Source of the DNA: Maribellus maritimus
Lineage (GTDB): Bacteria > Bacteroidota > Bacteroidia > Bacteroidales > Prolixibacteraceae
Direction of reading: 5' to 3'
Assembly: GCF_022267315.1 (NCBI RefSeq)
Contig: NZ_JAIKLE010000008.1
Span: 124,001 to 188,000 of the forward strand
DNA: 64,000 nucleotides
Shown: positions 30,886 through 40,906 of the stretch, piece after piece
How positions within the stretch are numbered: the stretch's first letter is position 1
Layout of the letters: each line of letters starts with the position of its first letter
Program-made: the position numbers and the translations under genes
Notes under the pieces: model-generated
What the model was told of the DNA's origin: nothing
The model's input: the letters and a program-made list of their open reading frames with translations, nothing else
Databases searched by the model: none

Positions 30886-32481
30886 CTAATAATAATCTTC
30901 GGGGATCAAATTCTTCTTACAGGGATATTCTCGGATGAATCTCATAACCGGATCATAAAATCTTTCACCATATAACTCTTTTGCCTTTGAGATATTTCTG
31001 TTCGGATAAAAATCAAAAATTTCTCCTTTGCCCATTATTCTCGGGTCATGTTGCAGGGTAAGTTCTTTTTTTAATTTCTTCCACAGTTGACGTTTTATCT
31101 TTGCATATTGTCTATTTCCTGCCAGATTTACAATACAATCGGGATCTGAGTTTACATCATATAATTCTTCTTCCGGACGTTTCCCAAAACAAAGCTCAAA
31201 GTTTCTCATATCTTCTGCACTTGAGTTATGTTTTAAAATGTATGTTTTTGTAGGAGAATTATCACAGTTCATAAAGCCAAATTCAGGATCCCCTGCAGGC
31301 CATCGATCGGTTTTGAAGTTCCTGATGTAAAGAAACTGAGCGTTCCGAATTGCCCTTACAGGATAACTTACTGAAATTAATTCACCATCAGTACGTCCTA
31401 AATCATGGCGTTCTTTTCCAACCAGAGTATAATCCCGTGAATCCTTTTCCTGCTCCTCTTTCTTTGATAAAAGGATATCCAAAAAACTTTTGCCTGTCAT
31501 GGATTGAGGTATGGGAACTCCTGCCGCCTCAGTAATTGTTGGAGCAATATCTGCGAAATTGATAAAATCAGAAATTACACAGTTTTTTTTGATGCCAGCT
31601 CTCCAGCTTATAACCAAGGGAACATGAAATCCTTCATCATAGATTTGTCCTTTTATACGCGGAAAAGGCATTCCGTGATCAGACGTAACCACTATTAGTG
31701 TATTTTCAAGAAATCCATTTTCTTCTAAAAGTTTAATACTTTGTCCAATTTGTTTGTCAAACCATTCTACCTCTACCGCATAATCAGAAAGATCTCCCCG
31801 GACTATTTCATTATCACCGAGAAAAGATTGAGGGATTATTTCTGTTAGAACTTTCCCCTCTTTTGCGCCTGAACCGGATTCGTATCCCCGGTGAGGTTCC
31901 TTTACTCCCATCCAGAAACAAAATGGTTTATCATCCGCTTTTTCCTTAAGAAAGGTTCTAAAATTCTCAACGTAATCAATATTACTAATCCCGTTGTAAG
32001 GAGGCTTTAAGGTTTTATTGTTAAATGCGTGCCCCGCCGGGTTATGTTGAACCCGAAAATCTCCTCCCTGGAGTTCATTTTTATAGATTCCGGGCCCCCA
32101 GCCTTTTCCTGTAAAACCGACAAAGTATCCATCTTTCTCCAGCAGCGAAGGATAAAACAGCCACCTATCGGATAAAAAAGGATTGTGATTACATGCTTCT
32201 TCCAGTTGCCATGAATAACGTCCCGTAAGTAAGCTAGCCCGCGATGGCGAACATTTGGGATTTGACGTGAAAGCGTTGGTAAACAATATTCCTTTATTTG
32301 CCAGCCTATCAAAATTTGGAGTTTCAACAAAATTACTTCCGTATGCGCCGAAACTCGTTCTGGATGCGTCGTCTGCTATAATTAACAGAATATTGGGTCT
32401 TTCATTTTGTGCCTGTAAAATTTGAGTTACAAACAAAAATACACCTAATAAAAAGACACTACTTTTCTTTTTATGATTCAT
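30886..32481 (-). CDS. secreted sulfatase (S1 family, SGSH-like)
   Basis: The 531-residue sulfatase has a signal peptide (MNHKKKSSVFLLGVFLFVTQILQAQ), metal loop IADDASRTSFGAYG, and formylglycine motif KCSPSRASLLTGRYSWQ (Cys77). The ADDAS loop and the GRYSWQLEE continuation resemble the sulfamidase-like branch (S1_8). The protein follows susD directly across a hairpin at 32525-32585, so it is the first enzyme gene after the import pair. Actual cleavage of N- or O-sulfate is not known. Confidence 0.9.
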   Translation of the reverse strand: MNHKKKSSVFLLGVFLFVTQILQAQNERPNILLIIADDASRTSFGAYGSNFVETPNFDRLANKGILFTNAFTSNPKCSPSRASLLTGRYSWQLEEACNHNPFLSDRWLFYPSLLEKDGYFVGFTGKGWGPGIYKNELQGGDFRVQHNPAGHAFNNKTLKPPYNGISNIDYVENFRTFLKEKADDKPFCFWMGVKEPHRGYESGSGAKEGKVLTEIIPQSFLGDNEIVRGDLSDYAVEVEWFDKQIGQSIKLLEENGFLENTLIVVTSDHGMPFPRIKGQIYDEGFHVPLVISWRAGIKKNCVISDFINFADIAPTITEAAGVPIPQSMTGKSFLDILLSKKEEQEKDSRDYTLVGKERHDLGRTDGELISVSYPVRAIRNAQFLYIRNFKTDRWPAGDPEFGFMNCDNSPTKTYILKHNSSAEDMRNFELCFGKRPEEELYDVNSDPDCIVNLAGNRQYAKIKRQLWKKLKKELTLQHDPRIMGKGEIFDFYPNRNISKAKELYGERFYDPVMRFIREYPCKKNLIPEDYY

Positions 32482-32524
32482 TCTCTTTGGATTAGGAGGA
32501 ATACCTGTAATAACGAAGGTGGAA

Positions 32525-32585
32525 ACAAAAGGATAATCTCACAATTACCTGCTAAAGTTACTTTTGAGAATGATTATCCTTTTGT
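32525..32585 (-). terminator. inverted repeat between susD and the sulfatase genes
   Basis: A 14-bp perfect inverted repeat (ACAAAAGGATAATC 32525-32538 with GATTATCCTTTTGT 32572-32585) encloses a 33-nt loop with a further inner pairing (TGAG/CTCA). On the minus strand its last arm ends in TTTTGTTT. It is likely a partial terminator or RNA-stability element that sets susCD expression above the downstream enzymes. Confidence 0.6.
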
Positions 32586-32610
32586 ATATGTTTCAAGAAT
32601 TTTAACTTTA

Positions 32611-34059
32611 TTAATACCCGGGATTGTTCGGCAGCAGGTTTGGATTTTTCTCCAATTCGACATCAGGTATAGGAAATAAGATATGGTGTACTTTAACATT
32701 TGCAGCACCTATGGGATTCGCGTCAGCAGATGACTGAACCGCTTCCACAAGTTTTCCCCAGCGATTAAGATCCCATCTGCGATAACCTTCTCCTCCAAGT
32801 TCCCATTTTCTTTCGTCCATAATGGCTTCACGGAATGTTTCTTTATCAAGCCCACTCAAATTATGCAGGTCATCTCCAAATGCCCTTTGCCTTACTCTGT
32901 TTATCATACTGTAAGCTTCTTGCGTTGGCCCGTTTAGTTCATTTTCTGCTTCTGCGTAAACAAGATAAAAATCAGCTAATCGGAAAATGATAATGTCCCG
33001 GTCGCCGTTATTTTTGGGCTCGCCAAGTATGTTCCATTTATAATAATATATAAATTTCAAATCATAGATAGTTCCATCGTCTGCTTCGGCAGTGCTAAAG
33101 TTCGACATGTATTTTCTTGAATCATCATCAGCAAAACTATTTACATAAGAAGGTTGAGCACACAGCATTCCCCACCCGTTAAAATAATGATCGCTTCCTG
33201 AAAATTTGGGCTCGTCTTTTGGTCTGGGCGAGGCATTGGTATGAATCTGACTACCGGCAATGTCCTGTATCTGATCTAAACAAAAAATAATCTCTTTATT
33301 TCGTTCATTTTCAACATCAAAAATATCATTGTAACTACTGAGTAATGAATGAGGAGATTCATTTATAATTTCAGCTGCTTTATCTCTTGCATTTTCCCAC
33401 TCTTCATTAAATAGATAAACTTTTGATAGTAGTGCTTTTGCTACCCATTTGGTAGGTAGGCCTGTTTCGTCGCTGTTACGGACAGAGGGCAGGATTTCTT
33501 CCCCATCCTTCAAATCCTGAATAATTTGACTTCTTACTTCTGATACCGATGAGCGCCCTAAAATAGAAACTTCATCAACATCAAGTTCGTCAAGCCACAA
33601 TGGTACTGCACCAAAATAATTGCTCAAATTAAAATAGTAATAGGCTCTGAAAAATTTTGCACTAGCCACGATATCAGCCTTTTCGTCTTCGTCTATTTCT
33701 GCTTTCCCCACACGGTTAACAACCATATTTGCAGAGCCTATAGCTTTATAAAAAGCTAACCAGCTTTCATTTAACCAATCATAATTTACTTCCAGATTAT
33801 AATTCTGACAAGTCCATTGATCCAGTTCCCGCATATAACTGACATCTGTTCCCAATTCAGAAGTCAAAATAAAAACCTTTTCATTGATGTATTGGTTTGA
33901 AAGATAATTTTTTACACCAAACAAAGCCGCTTTACATTCATCAACAGTGTTAAAATATTCTGAGGGAGAAATAAAGCTTGTAGGTTCTTCCGTTAACAAA
34001 TCAGAACATGAAACAAGCAATGTTGCGACTAAAAAAAATATATATATTTTAAATTTCAT
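32611..34059 (-). CDS. susD: SusD/RagB-family outer-membrane glycan-binding lipoprotein
   Basis: The 482-residue lipoprotein has lipobox Cys18 (LLVSCSDLL) and the SusD start LLTEEPTSFISPSEYFNT. TPR-like helices follow, and the C-terminal RagB region ends in RKWELGGEGYRRWDLNRWGK and FPIPDVELEKNPNL, typical of the family. SusD proteins form the lid of the SusC channel and bind glycan at the cell surface. It lies 19 nt after susC, the normal arrangement. The bound glycan is inferred from the PUL to be sulfated and to contain galactose or arabinose. Confidence 0.95.
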   Translation of the reverse strand: MKFKIYIFFLVATLLVSCSDLLTEEPTSFISPSEYFNTVDECKAALFGVKNYLSNQYINEKVFILTSELGTDVSYMRELDQWTCQNYNLEVNYDWLNESWLAFYKAIGSANMVVNRVGKAEIDEDEKADIVASAKFFRAYYYFNLSNYFGAVPLWLDELDVDEVSILGRSSVSEVRSQIIQDLKDGEEILPSVRNSDETGLPTKWVAKALLSKVYLFNEEWENARDKAAEIINESPHSLLSSYNDIFDVENERNKEIIFCLDQIQDIAGSQIHTNASPRPKDEPKFSGSDHYFNGWGMLCAQPSYVNSFADDDSRKYMSNFSTAEADDGTIYDLKFIYYYKWNILGEPKNNGDRDIIIFRLADFYLVYAEAENELNGPTQEAYSMINRVRQRAFGDDLHNLSGLDKETFREAIMDERKWELGGEGYRRWDLNRWGKLVEAVQSSADANPIGAANVKVHHILFPIPDVELEKNPNLLPNNPGY

Positions 34060-34078
34060 TTTCTAAATAATTTTAAAT

Positions 34079-37000
34079 TCAAAAAGTTGCCTTAATCCCA
34101 AAAATATATGTTCTTGCCTGTGGATATACATTATTGTCATATCCTCTTAAAGTAGAATCAGTTCCTTCGCTGTTCACATCCGGGTCATACCCATCATATC
34201 CAGTAATGGTCAAGAGGTTGTTACCGGTAAAGTATACGGATAGCATTTTAAATAAGTCTGAATGTTTTATAAAAGGCAGTTGATAACTAATGTTTAAACT
34301 TTTTACTTTTAAGTAAGAACCATCTTCAACATAATAATCATAAGAACGGTCAGCCAATACTGCACCTGCTGCCGGAAAGTTAGAATCAGAATTTTCCTCT
34401 GTCCAGCGATCACGGTATTTGCCAACAACATTTGTACTATTTCCTGTATAAAGCGCAGAGGAATTCAATAAATTATAAACAGAATTTCCGTAGCTTCCCT
34501 GAAGAAAAAAACTTAGCGTTAGATTTTTATAAATGAAATTTGTTTGAATTCCTCCAAAAAATAGTGGTTCGGCATTACCAAGTATCACTTCATCTTCTAT
34601 CTCATCAATTGTTCCGTTTTCGCTGGCATCAAACACTTTTATATCTCCGGGGGAAATATCGCTTCCTTCGGGAATCTCACCTTCTTTCCAGGTTCCTAGT
34701 GTTTTTAATCCTACAAAGGTTCCAACCGGTTCCCCCACCATCAGTTTTCCTATCGGTAGTCCGGTGGTTCCTCCAGATGTTTTAGTAATGATAAACTCTT
34801 CTCCTCCCAAATCAATTACCTTGTTCCAGTTTTTTGAAATATTAGCTGAAATATCCCACGAAAAATCGTTCTTTTTAACCGATTGGTATTTTATCATAAA
34901 TTCGATACCCTGATTTTCTATTTCTCCAATATTCTCCAACTTCGATGTGTATCCTGTTTGATTGGAAATATCTCTGTTTAAAAGAAGATCATGCGTACGT
35001 TTATAGTAATAATCAGCCTCAAAATAAACACGGTTATTTTTTAGTCCGCCATCAAGGCCGATATCAAATTGATCTGTCGTTTCCCATTTCAAATTTGGAT
35101 TTGCTATTCTACCGGGAACGTAAGTAAGGACTTCATTTAAGCCAATAATTGTTGTTCCCGCATTCAGTTTTGAAAGAGTTGAATAAGCACCAATACCCTG
35201 GTTACCAGTCCTCCCATAGCTTGTTCTGAATTTTAATGTACTAAAAAGATCCAAATTTTTAAAAAAGGGTTCGTTAGTTACTTTCCATGCAAAGGCGGCA
35301 GAAGGAAAAAATGCGTATTTGTTATTCTCTCCCAGTCTAGACGAACCATCATAACGACCTGTCACTGTAAATAAATATTTGTTTTTTAGAGTATAATTAA
35401 ATCTTGCAAGGCCCGAAATAATGGTCCATTCTGTAAAATCTGATTCAATGTCGCGCAAAAGGGGATCACCTGACTCCAAACTATTGTATTTTGTTACATC
35501 ATTTGTAAAGCCTGATGCTGATAAAGTGTGCGACTCCTGTTCATAGTGTTGGTATGTTAGCCCAAGCATTGCGCTGATTTTATGAACTTCGGACAAGCTT
35601 TTTATATAATTCAAAACGTTATCGCTCTGAATTGTATTAGGAAACGCAGAGTAAATGGAACCATTCCCCCCTTTCTCGGAGGCAACCAAGGTTGGCAGGG
35701 TACTATATTCATAACGATTTCGTTGATCCGAGTTTATATCAAAACCTAAAGTAGTTTTAAAATTAAGTTCATTATTAAAATCAAGTTGAGCATATATATT
35801 TCCAAGAGCCCGATTTTTTAAGTTTTGTGAAATCTTTAGTTCATTCTGCGCTAACGGGTTATCATAAATACTTCCGTGTACCGAGTTTACCGACCAATAA
35901 TTACCGACTTCGTCGTATATAGGGTCAGTTGGAAGTAACTTACCAAGAGCTGTAACCCCAACTTTATTGTTATCTGTATTTGTTCTTGAAAAATTTAACG
36001 TTGCCCCTATTTTTACCGTATTACCAAGCTTTTGATCTATATTAAATCGTAATTGATATTTTTTTAATCCCGAGCCTATTACTATTCCTCTTTGATCAGA
36101 GTGGTGTATTGACAAAAAATAGTTTGATTTTTCCGTTCCAGCGCTTATGTTTGCATCTGCACTGTAAACTCCCGCTGTCTCGAAGCCTACATCCTGCCAG
36201 TCTGTATCTGCCAGTCCGTCATATTGTTCATAAGGAATTTCGCCTCCGTTCCATTTTGCATAATCTATTGCATATTCATAATATTCAGGCCCGTCTAATA
36301 AATCAATTCTTTTAGGTAAGGTTTGTATACCATAATACGTATTTACATTCACAACAGGGATTCCGTTTTTTCCTCTTTTGGTTGTAACCAAAATTACACC
36401 ATTAGCTCCCCGGGCTCCATAAATAGCTGTGGAAGACGCATCTTTCAAAATCTCAATAGATTCAATATCGTTTGGATTAATCAAATTAAGGTCTCCCCCG
36501 CCAATTACACCATCAATTACATAAAGTGGCTCATTCCCTGCATTTATTGAGTTCCCACCCCTAATTCGTATTGATGAAGTTGCCCCCGGCATTCCATTCG
36601 ATGTTGTTACCAGCACACCAGAAGCTCTTCCTTGTATCGCCTGGTCGAGACGTGTTACATTTTGTTTTTCAATCAATTCAGATTTTACAGATGAAACTGA
36701 ACCTGTAAGGTCTGTCTTTTTTACAATTCCATAACCAATGGCAATAACTTCTTCCAGTCCAACTGTCTCTTCTTCTAAAATCACATTAACTGAGTTTTTC
36801 CCACTTACCACAATTTCCTGGGTTTTCATTCCAACAAACGAAAATTGTAATATAGCATCATTAGGAATATTATTCAATGTAAATTTCCCTTCTGTATCAG
36901 TGGTTGTTCCTTGAGTGCTACCTTTTATAATTACTGTTACGCCAGGAAGAGGGAAACCAGTGAAATCAGTTACTTTGCCGGAAATAGACTTTTGCTGTTG

Positions 37001-37372
37001 AATGACTGAAAACTCCGGACTAATAACAATCTGATTGTTAATTCGGTGAAAAATTACATTTTCATTGAGAAATAACTCGCTCAAAATTTCATCAATGGTT
37101 GCGTTCTCCATATTAATATCAACCTTACGTCCCACATCTACAAGGTCTTTATTATACATAAAGCCCAGTTCAAAATGATTTTCGAGCTCTGATAAGATTT
37201 TTTCAATAGTTACGTTTCTGTATTCCACAGAAATCTTTCCCTGAGCAAGGGAATTTTCTGCAAATGACTGAAAAACAACCAATAAAACAACTAGAAAGGT
37301 TAATTTCATTTTCAAAAATAGTTTTAGCGGTACAGGATAAAACAATCCTTTACCTTTTAGACATTTTTTCAT
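34079..37372 (-). CDS. susC: SusC/RagA TonB-dependent transporter with STN signalling domain
   Basis: The 1097-residue transporter starts with a long signal region ending FAENSLAQG. An STN (secretin/TonB N-terminal) domain follows (about 50-115), then a carboxypeptidase-D-like beta-sandwich (about 128-205), the plug (VTRLDQAIQGRASGVLV and SIRIRGGNSINAGNEPLYVIDG), and a 22-strand barrel ending in an aromatic residue. STN-bearing SusC proteins pass the signal of bound substrate to a FecR anti-sigma factor, and that gene lies immediately upstream. The start ATG 37372 keeps the long N-terminus typical of this subclass. A hairpin lies between fecR and this gene. Confidence 0.95.
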   Translation of the reverse strand: MKKCLKGKGLFYPVPLKLFLKMKLTFLVVLLVVFQSFAENSLAQGKISVEYRNVTIEKILSELENHFELGFMYNKDLVDVGRKVDINMENATIDEILSELFLNENVIFHRINNQIVISPEFSVIQQQKSISGKVTDFTGFPLPGVTVIIKGSTQGTTTDTEGKFTLNNIPNDAILQFSFVGMKTQEIVVSGKNSVNVILEEETVGLEEVIAIGYGIVKKTDLTGSVSSVKSELIEKQNVTRLDQAIQGRASGVLVTTSNGMPGATSSIRIRGGNSINAGNEPLYVIDGVIGGGDLNLINPNDIESIEILKDASSTAIYGARGANGVILVTTKRGKNGIPVVNVNTYYGIQTLPKRIDLLDGPEYYEYAIDYAKWNGGEIPYEQYDGLADTDWQDVGFETAGVYSADANISAGTEKSNYFLSIHHSDQRGIVIGSGLKKYQLRFNIDQKLGNTVKIGATLNFSRTNTDNNKVGVTALGKLLPTDPIYDEVGNYWSVNSVHGSIYDNPLAQNELKISQNLKNRALGNIYAQLDFNNELNFKTTLGFDINSDQRNRYEYSTLPTLVASEKGGNGSIYSAFPNTIQSDNVLNYIKSLSEVHKISAMLGLTYQHYEQESHTLSASGFTNDVTKYNSLESGDPLLRDIESDFTEWTIISGLARFNYTLKNKYLFTVTGRYDGSSRLGENNKYAFFPSAAFAWKVTNEPFFKNLDLFSTLKFRTSYGRTGNQGIGAYSTLSKLNAGTTIIGLNEVLTYVPGRIANPNLKWETTDQFDIGLDGGLKNNRVYFEADYYYKRTHDLLLNRDISNQTGYTSKLENIGEIENQGIEFMIKYQSVKKNDFSWDISANISKNWNKVIDLGGEEFIITKTSGGTTGLPIGKLMVGEPVGTFVGLKTLGTWKEGEIPEGSDISPGDIKVFDASENGTIDEIEDEVILGNAEPLFFGGIQTNFIYKNLTLSFFLQGSYGNSVYNLLNSSALYTGNSTNVVGKYRDRWTEENSDSNFPAAGAVLADRSYDYYVEDGSYLKVKSLNISYQLPFIKHSDLFKMLSVYFTGNNLLTITGYDGYDPDVNSEGTDSTLRGYDNNVYPQARTYIFGIKATF

Positions 37373-37421
37373 AAATTTGTAATTGATTAATTTAAATGAT
37401 TAATAAAAAACATTAGTTTTA

Positions 37422-37457
37422 ATGTGGGTAATGTTGGAGCATTACTCACATTTTTTT
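37422..37457. terminator. hairpin between fecR and susC
   Basis: A 12-bp stem with one G-T pair (37422-37433 with 37440-37451, loop TTGGAG) is followed on the plus strand by seven T. On the minus (coding) strand an alternative stem AACATTA/TAATGTT followed by TTTT is possible. It may separate sigma/fecR transcripts from a strong susC promoter. Confidence 0.45.
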
Positions 37458-37489
37458 AGATGTTTCGATCTTGCATAGGCAAATAATAT

Positions 37490-38581
37490 TTATTGGTTCA
37501 CAATTCTTTTAGTATCTTTTGTAATAATTACGCATGCTTGCGTATAAGAAAAGTCTTCTTTTTGTTTTGGTTTAACATAGTTATATTTAATAGGTGCTGA
37601 AAGAGTTAGCAAATCGAGCATCTGTTCAAGCCCCCCGCCCCTCAATATAGCATTGTACTTATAATTTGCGATATCATCATCATCAATGGAGATTGAAACA
37701 TTATAGTGCCTTTCCAGAGTTCTAGCAATTGTTGCCAGTGTTGCATCTCGGAATATAAGTACTCCATCTTTCCAGTTAACATACTGACTGATATCGCTCT
37801 CAAGGATTTCAAACGAGTGTGCCTGTTTATTAAATTTTGAAATCTCTCCTGGTTTCATAAAAATTTCTTTGTTATTTACGTCCAAAGATACTTTCCCTTC
37901 AGCAAGCGCAACAATTACATTCTCTTCATTGTCATATGCACTTACACTAAATGCTGTGCCATATACTTTAATAAGTGGTCCAGCATTCTTAACATAAAAG
38001 GGCACATTTCGTTTTTTTATTTCAAAATAAGCCTGTCCAGTAAGGGTTACTTCACGTTTATCACTATTGAAATATGCAGGGTAAGTAATTTCTGAACCTG
38101 CATCTAGCCATACCTTTGAACCATCGGGCAATTGTAAATTAACCAATCCACCTAACGGCGTACTAACAGTTACCGTCTTTTGCGGTAACTGATTGGTTAA
38201 TTCTGCAAAATTATTCTTGATTGACAAATTGTTTTGATACAACCAAATTACAGAAATAATTAAAGGAATGACTAAAATAGCCGCCACTCTCGACATCCAC
38301 GATAAAAAGATTTTAGAAGAAAGGGGGCGCCTGAGCGTATTTAGACGTTTATCAGTTTTATCCCAAATATATTCTATTTCCCGATTTGAAATATCTGGAG
38401 ATTGAAATTGAAGTAATTGAACGGTTTTAATTGCATCTTCAAATTCTAATTGAAATTCAGGATGACGCTTTTTCCAGTCTTCCCAATATTCAGAATCGAA
38501 TTTATCTTTGCCCGATGCCCAGTTAATAAACCGATTATCTGCTAGTAACTTTTCATATATGTCATTTTTAAAATGATTCAT
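37490..38581 (-). CDS. FecR-family anti-sigma factor
   Basis: The 363-residue inner-membrane protein has a cytoplasmic N-terminal sigma-binding part (1-95) and one membrane helix (about 96-115). A periplasmic FecR domain (about 135-230; STPLGGLVNLQLPDGSKVWL, GQAYFEIKK, GTAFSVSAY) and a C-terminal DUF4974 domain (about 275-345) follow. It holds the ECF sigma factor until the STN domain of SusC signals. Gene order sigma-fecR-susC-susD on one strand is the standard trans-envelope switch. Confidence 0.95.
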   Translation of the reverse strand: MNHFKNDIYEKLLADNRFINWASGKDKFDSEYWEDWKKRHPEFQLEFEDAIKTVQLLQFQSPDISNREIEYIWDKTDKRLNTLRRPLSSKIFLSWMSRVAAILVIPLIISVIWLYQNNLSIKNNFAELTNQLPQKTVTVSTPLGGLVNLQLPDGSKVWLDAGSEITYPAYFNSDKREVTLTGQAYFEIKKRNVPFYVKNAGPLIKVYGTAFSVSAYDNEENVIVALAEGKVSLDVNNKEIFMKPGEISKFNKQAHSFEILESDISQYVNWKDGVLIFRDATLATIARTLERHYNVSISIDDDDIANYKYNAILRGGGLEQMLDLLTLSAPIKYNYVKPKQKEDFSYTQACVIITKDTKRIVNQ

Positions 38582-38628
38582 TCTTCCAACTCTATTAAAA
38601 AGAGGAGAAAAAATGATTTTATACTCAA

Positions 38629-39219
38629 TTAATTACTACTTTTTTTTGAAAAGAGCGAAAAAAGAATTAGTTCAATGTTTTCTGCATCATGAAATCCAAT
38701 GTCTTTCAAATCGTTTCGAACCTTTTCCAAGGCCCGGAATAACAGGTTTCGAACAGATTGAACATTCATCTTTAAAACCTCTCCAAGCTCTTCAAAAGTC
38801 AAATTATGATAAAACCTCAACAGTATAACCTCACGTTGTCGTTCTGAAAGCTTATTTAAACTGATAACCAGTCTTTCGTTCAACTGCCTTGAATCTTCTT
38901 CACTAATCAGAAAATCCTCTATCGTTAACGTAAATGGTTCAATGTTTATATGCTCTTCCTCTGAAATGCGATTTTTCTTTGAAGCGTGAATAAGTTCGTT
39001 TCGTAAAGCAACCAAAAGATACGATTTTACTTTAGTTACATGTCCGACATTATCCTTATTCTCCCACAACCGCACAAAAACTTCCTGAATAACGTCTTTA
39101 ACAAACTCGGGAACTGAAACAATTTTTAGCCCATAGAAATATAATTCCTTGTAGTAAGTTTGAAAAATCTTACCCAAAGCCTCCTTATCACCTTCCTTAA
39201 AACGAGCCCAATATGACAT
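38629..39219 (-). CDS. ECF RNA polymerase sigma factor of the PUL
   Basis: The 196-residue product is a sigma-70 family ECF factor of the Bacteroidota FecI-like type. Region 2 has QTYYKELYFYGLKI and VIQEVFVRLWENKD. Region 4 has LNKLSERQREVILLRFYHNLTFEELGEVL with a helix-turn-helix (NVQSVRNLLFRALEKVR). A longer frame starts at GTG 39267, but that codon lies inside a TATATTTG promoter element, so ATG 39219 (MSYWARFKEGD) is the better start. It is expected to activate the susCD operon when FecR releases it. Confidence 0.94.
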   Translation of the reverse strand: MSYWARFKEGDKEALGKIFQTYYKELYFYGLKIVSVPEFVKDVIQEVFVRLWENKDNVGHVTKVKSYLLVALRNELIHASKKNRISEEEHINIEPFTLTIEDFLISEEDSRQLNERLVISLNKLSERQREVILLRFYHNLTFEELGEVLKMNVQSVRNLLFRALEKVRNDLKDIGFHDAENIELILFSLFSKKSSN

Positions 39220-39889
39220 GTTAGTCAACACTATGTTCCTAAATAAATTTGATTCTTTATAAAACACAAATATAACAACTCTTTTTACCGAGAAAAGAAG
39301 GATTTACCAGATTTTGTAATCCATAAATTTTTGTCAGCGAATCCCTATTTTATATTTTTCTAGAAATGTAAACGAATGCGATTACGATACAATAAAGTCA
39401 CAAAAATTAAAATAAAGACTTTATCAAACTATAGTGATTCCAGTAGATTATTAATTTAAAAAGCAAAATAAACTATATCATCGCCATTTACCGGGCACAG
39501 ATAAATTTTTACTATCCGATGCAATCGATTGATAATATATTTTGCCCCCCTGTTTATTGCTGCCACTGCAACAAGCCAGAGATTTGCGCTAAGATGTATT
39601 TGTGTCTTGTAGCAAGGACAACTCAAAACACAACGCATTCATAAAAAATGTTTTTTATCTAAAAAATAAATATCTTATTTTAAATTATGACTCACGCTCC
39701 AGAAAAACCTTATTTAAACCAGAAAACTTGTGCTACTGCGACAAAGAGCCTATGAATTTTGTTTTACAGCTCTTTGAGTGCGCACGAATTTTAGTTAAAA
39801 TACGTCTCCAACACTGATTAACTTTATACTTGAAATCCAAAGAAATTATATTTTTTTTTATCTATATTTAATTCAAAATATAGTCTATC
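39220..39889. other. intergenic region between the sigma gene and the arabinanase gene
   Basis: About 670 nt of AT-rich sequence between divergent transcripts. It contains the sigma-gene promoter at 39267-39274. Two short frames (39456-39638 minus, 39602-39817 plus) have no motif and are not supported. TATATTTA near 39861 resembles a -7 element for the GH43 gene. Confidence 0.5.
39267..39274 (-). promoter_or_regulatory. -7 element for the ECF sigma gene
   Basis: On the minus strand TATATTTG (39274 to 39267) matches TAnnTTTG; initiation near 39260 leaves a 40-nt leader before ATG 39219. Confidence 0.55.
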
Positions 39890-40894
39890 ATGAAACAAAT
39901 ATTTTTGCTCCTGACAATTTTAACAATTTTATTTCACGAAGGATTTTCGCAAAATATTGTTGTGCACGATCCGGTTATGATTCAACAAAATGATACCTAT
40001 TACCTTTTCTGCACCGGTCGCGGTATCAGTGTCTGGTCATCTGCTGACATGAAGGAGTGGAAACGCGAGAAATCTGTTTTTTCGGAAGCACCGGAATGGG
40101 CCATTGAGGCTGTCAAGGGTTTCAGAGGGCACATTTGGGCACCCGACATTTCTTTTTATAACGGAGAATATTACCTCTATTACTCCGTATCAGCCTTTGG
40201 TAAGAATACTTCCTGTATAGGACTTGCAACCAACCAAACGCTGGATCCAAACGATCCTGATTTTAAATGGGTTGACCACGGAAAAGTAATACAATCGTTT
40301 CCGGGAGAAACCAACTGGAATGCCATTGATCCAAACCTGATTGTTGCTGAAGACGGTACACCATATCTAACCTTTGGATCATTTTGGGATGGGCTGAAAC
40401 TGATAAAACTGAATCCGAATGGCACTGAAACTGCTGAAGATTTAAATAGCATTCCAACCATTGCCTCGCGAAAAAAATCATCAGATGCCCCTAATCCTCC
40501 GTCTGTTGATGACAATCCTGTAGATGCCGGAGGCAATGCCATAGAGGCTCCATTTATCTTTAAGAAAGGGAAGTACTATTATCTTTTTGCATCTATCGAT
40601 TATTGCTGTAAAGGAGTGAACAGTACATATAAAATGATTGTTGGACGGTCGGAAAAAATACCTGGCCCATACCTCGATAAAAATGGAAAATCAATGGCAA
40701 CCGGAGGCGGGACAATCCTGTTAAAAGGGGATGAAAACTGGCATGGAGTAGGACACAATGCAACTTATACATTTAACGGAGCCGATTATATTATTTTTCA
40801 TGGCTACGATGCCAACGATGAAGGGAGGCCAAAACTTATCATTAAAAAGCTCGATTGGGATAAAAACGGATGGCCGGTAATTACTAATATCTAA
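39890..40894 (+). CDS. secreted GH43 arabinan endo-1,5-alpha-L-arabinosidase
   Basis: The 334-residue enzyme has a signal peptide (MKQIFLLLTILTILFHEGFSQ) and a five-bladed propeller of GH43 (subfamily 5-like). The inverting triad is visible: Asp27 in VVHDPVM as base, Asp147 in NAIDPNL as pKa modulator and Glu219 in AIEAPF as acid. HIWAPDI, YYLYYSVS and VGHNATYTF are endo-arabinanase landmarks. It would cut alpha-1,5-arabinan backbones, with the GH51 enzyme encoded 12 nt later trimming the products. Divergent from the PUL sigma gene. Confidence 0.92.
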   Translation: MKQIFLLLTILTILFHEGFSQNIVVHDPVMIQQNDTYYLFCTGRGISVWSSADMKEWKREKSVFSEAPEWAIEAVKGFRGHIWAPDISFYNGEYYLYYSVSAFGKNTSCIGLATNQTLDPNDPDFKWVDHGKVIQSFPGETNWNAIDPNLIVAEDGTPYLTFGSFWDGLKLIKLNPNGTETAEDLNSIPTIASRKKSSDAPNPPSVDDNPVDAGGNAIEAPFIFKKGKYYYLFASIDYCCKGVNSTYKMIVGRSEKIPGPYLDKNGKSMATGGGTILLKGDENWHGVGHNATYTFNGADYIIFHGYDANDEGRPKLIIKKLDWDKNGWPVITNI

Positions 40895-40906
40895 AAACGC
40901 TAAAAC

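Noticed and set aside
39456-39817. Two short overlapping frames between the sigma gene and GH43
   Set aside because: No start context, no motif and opposite strands; probably non-coding.
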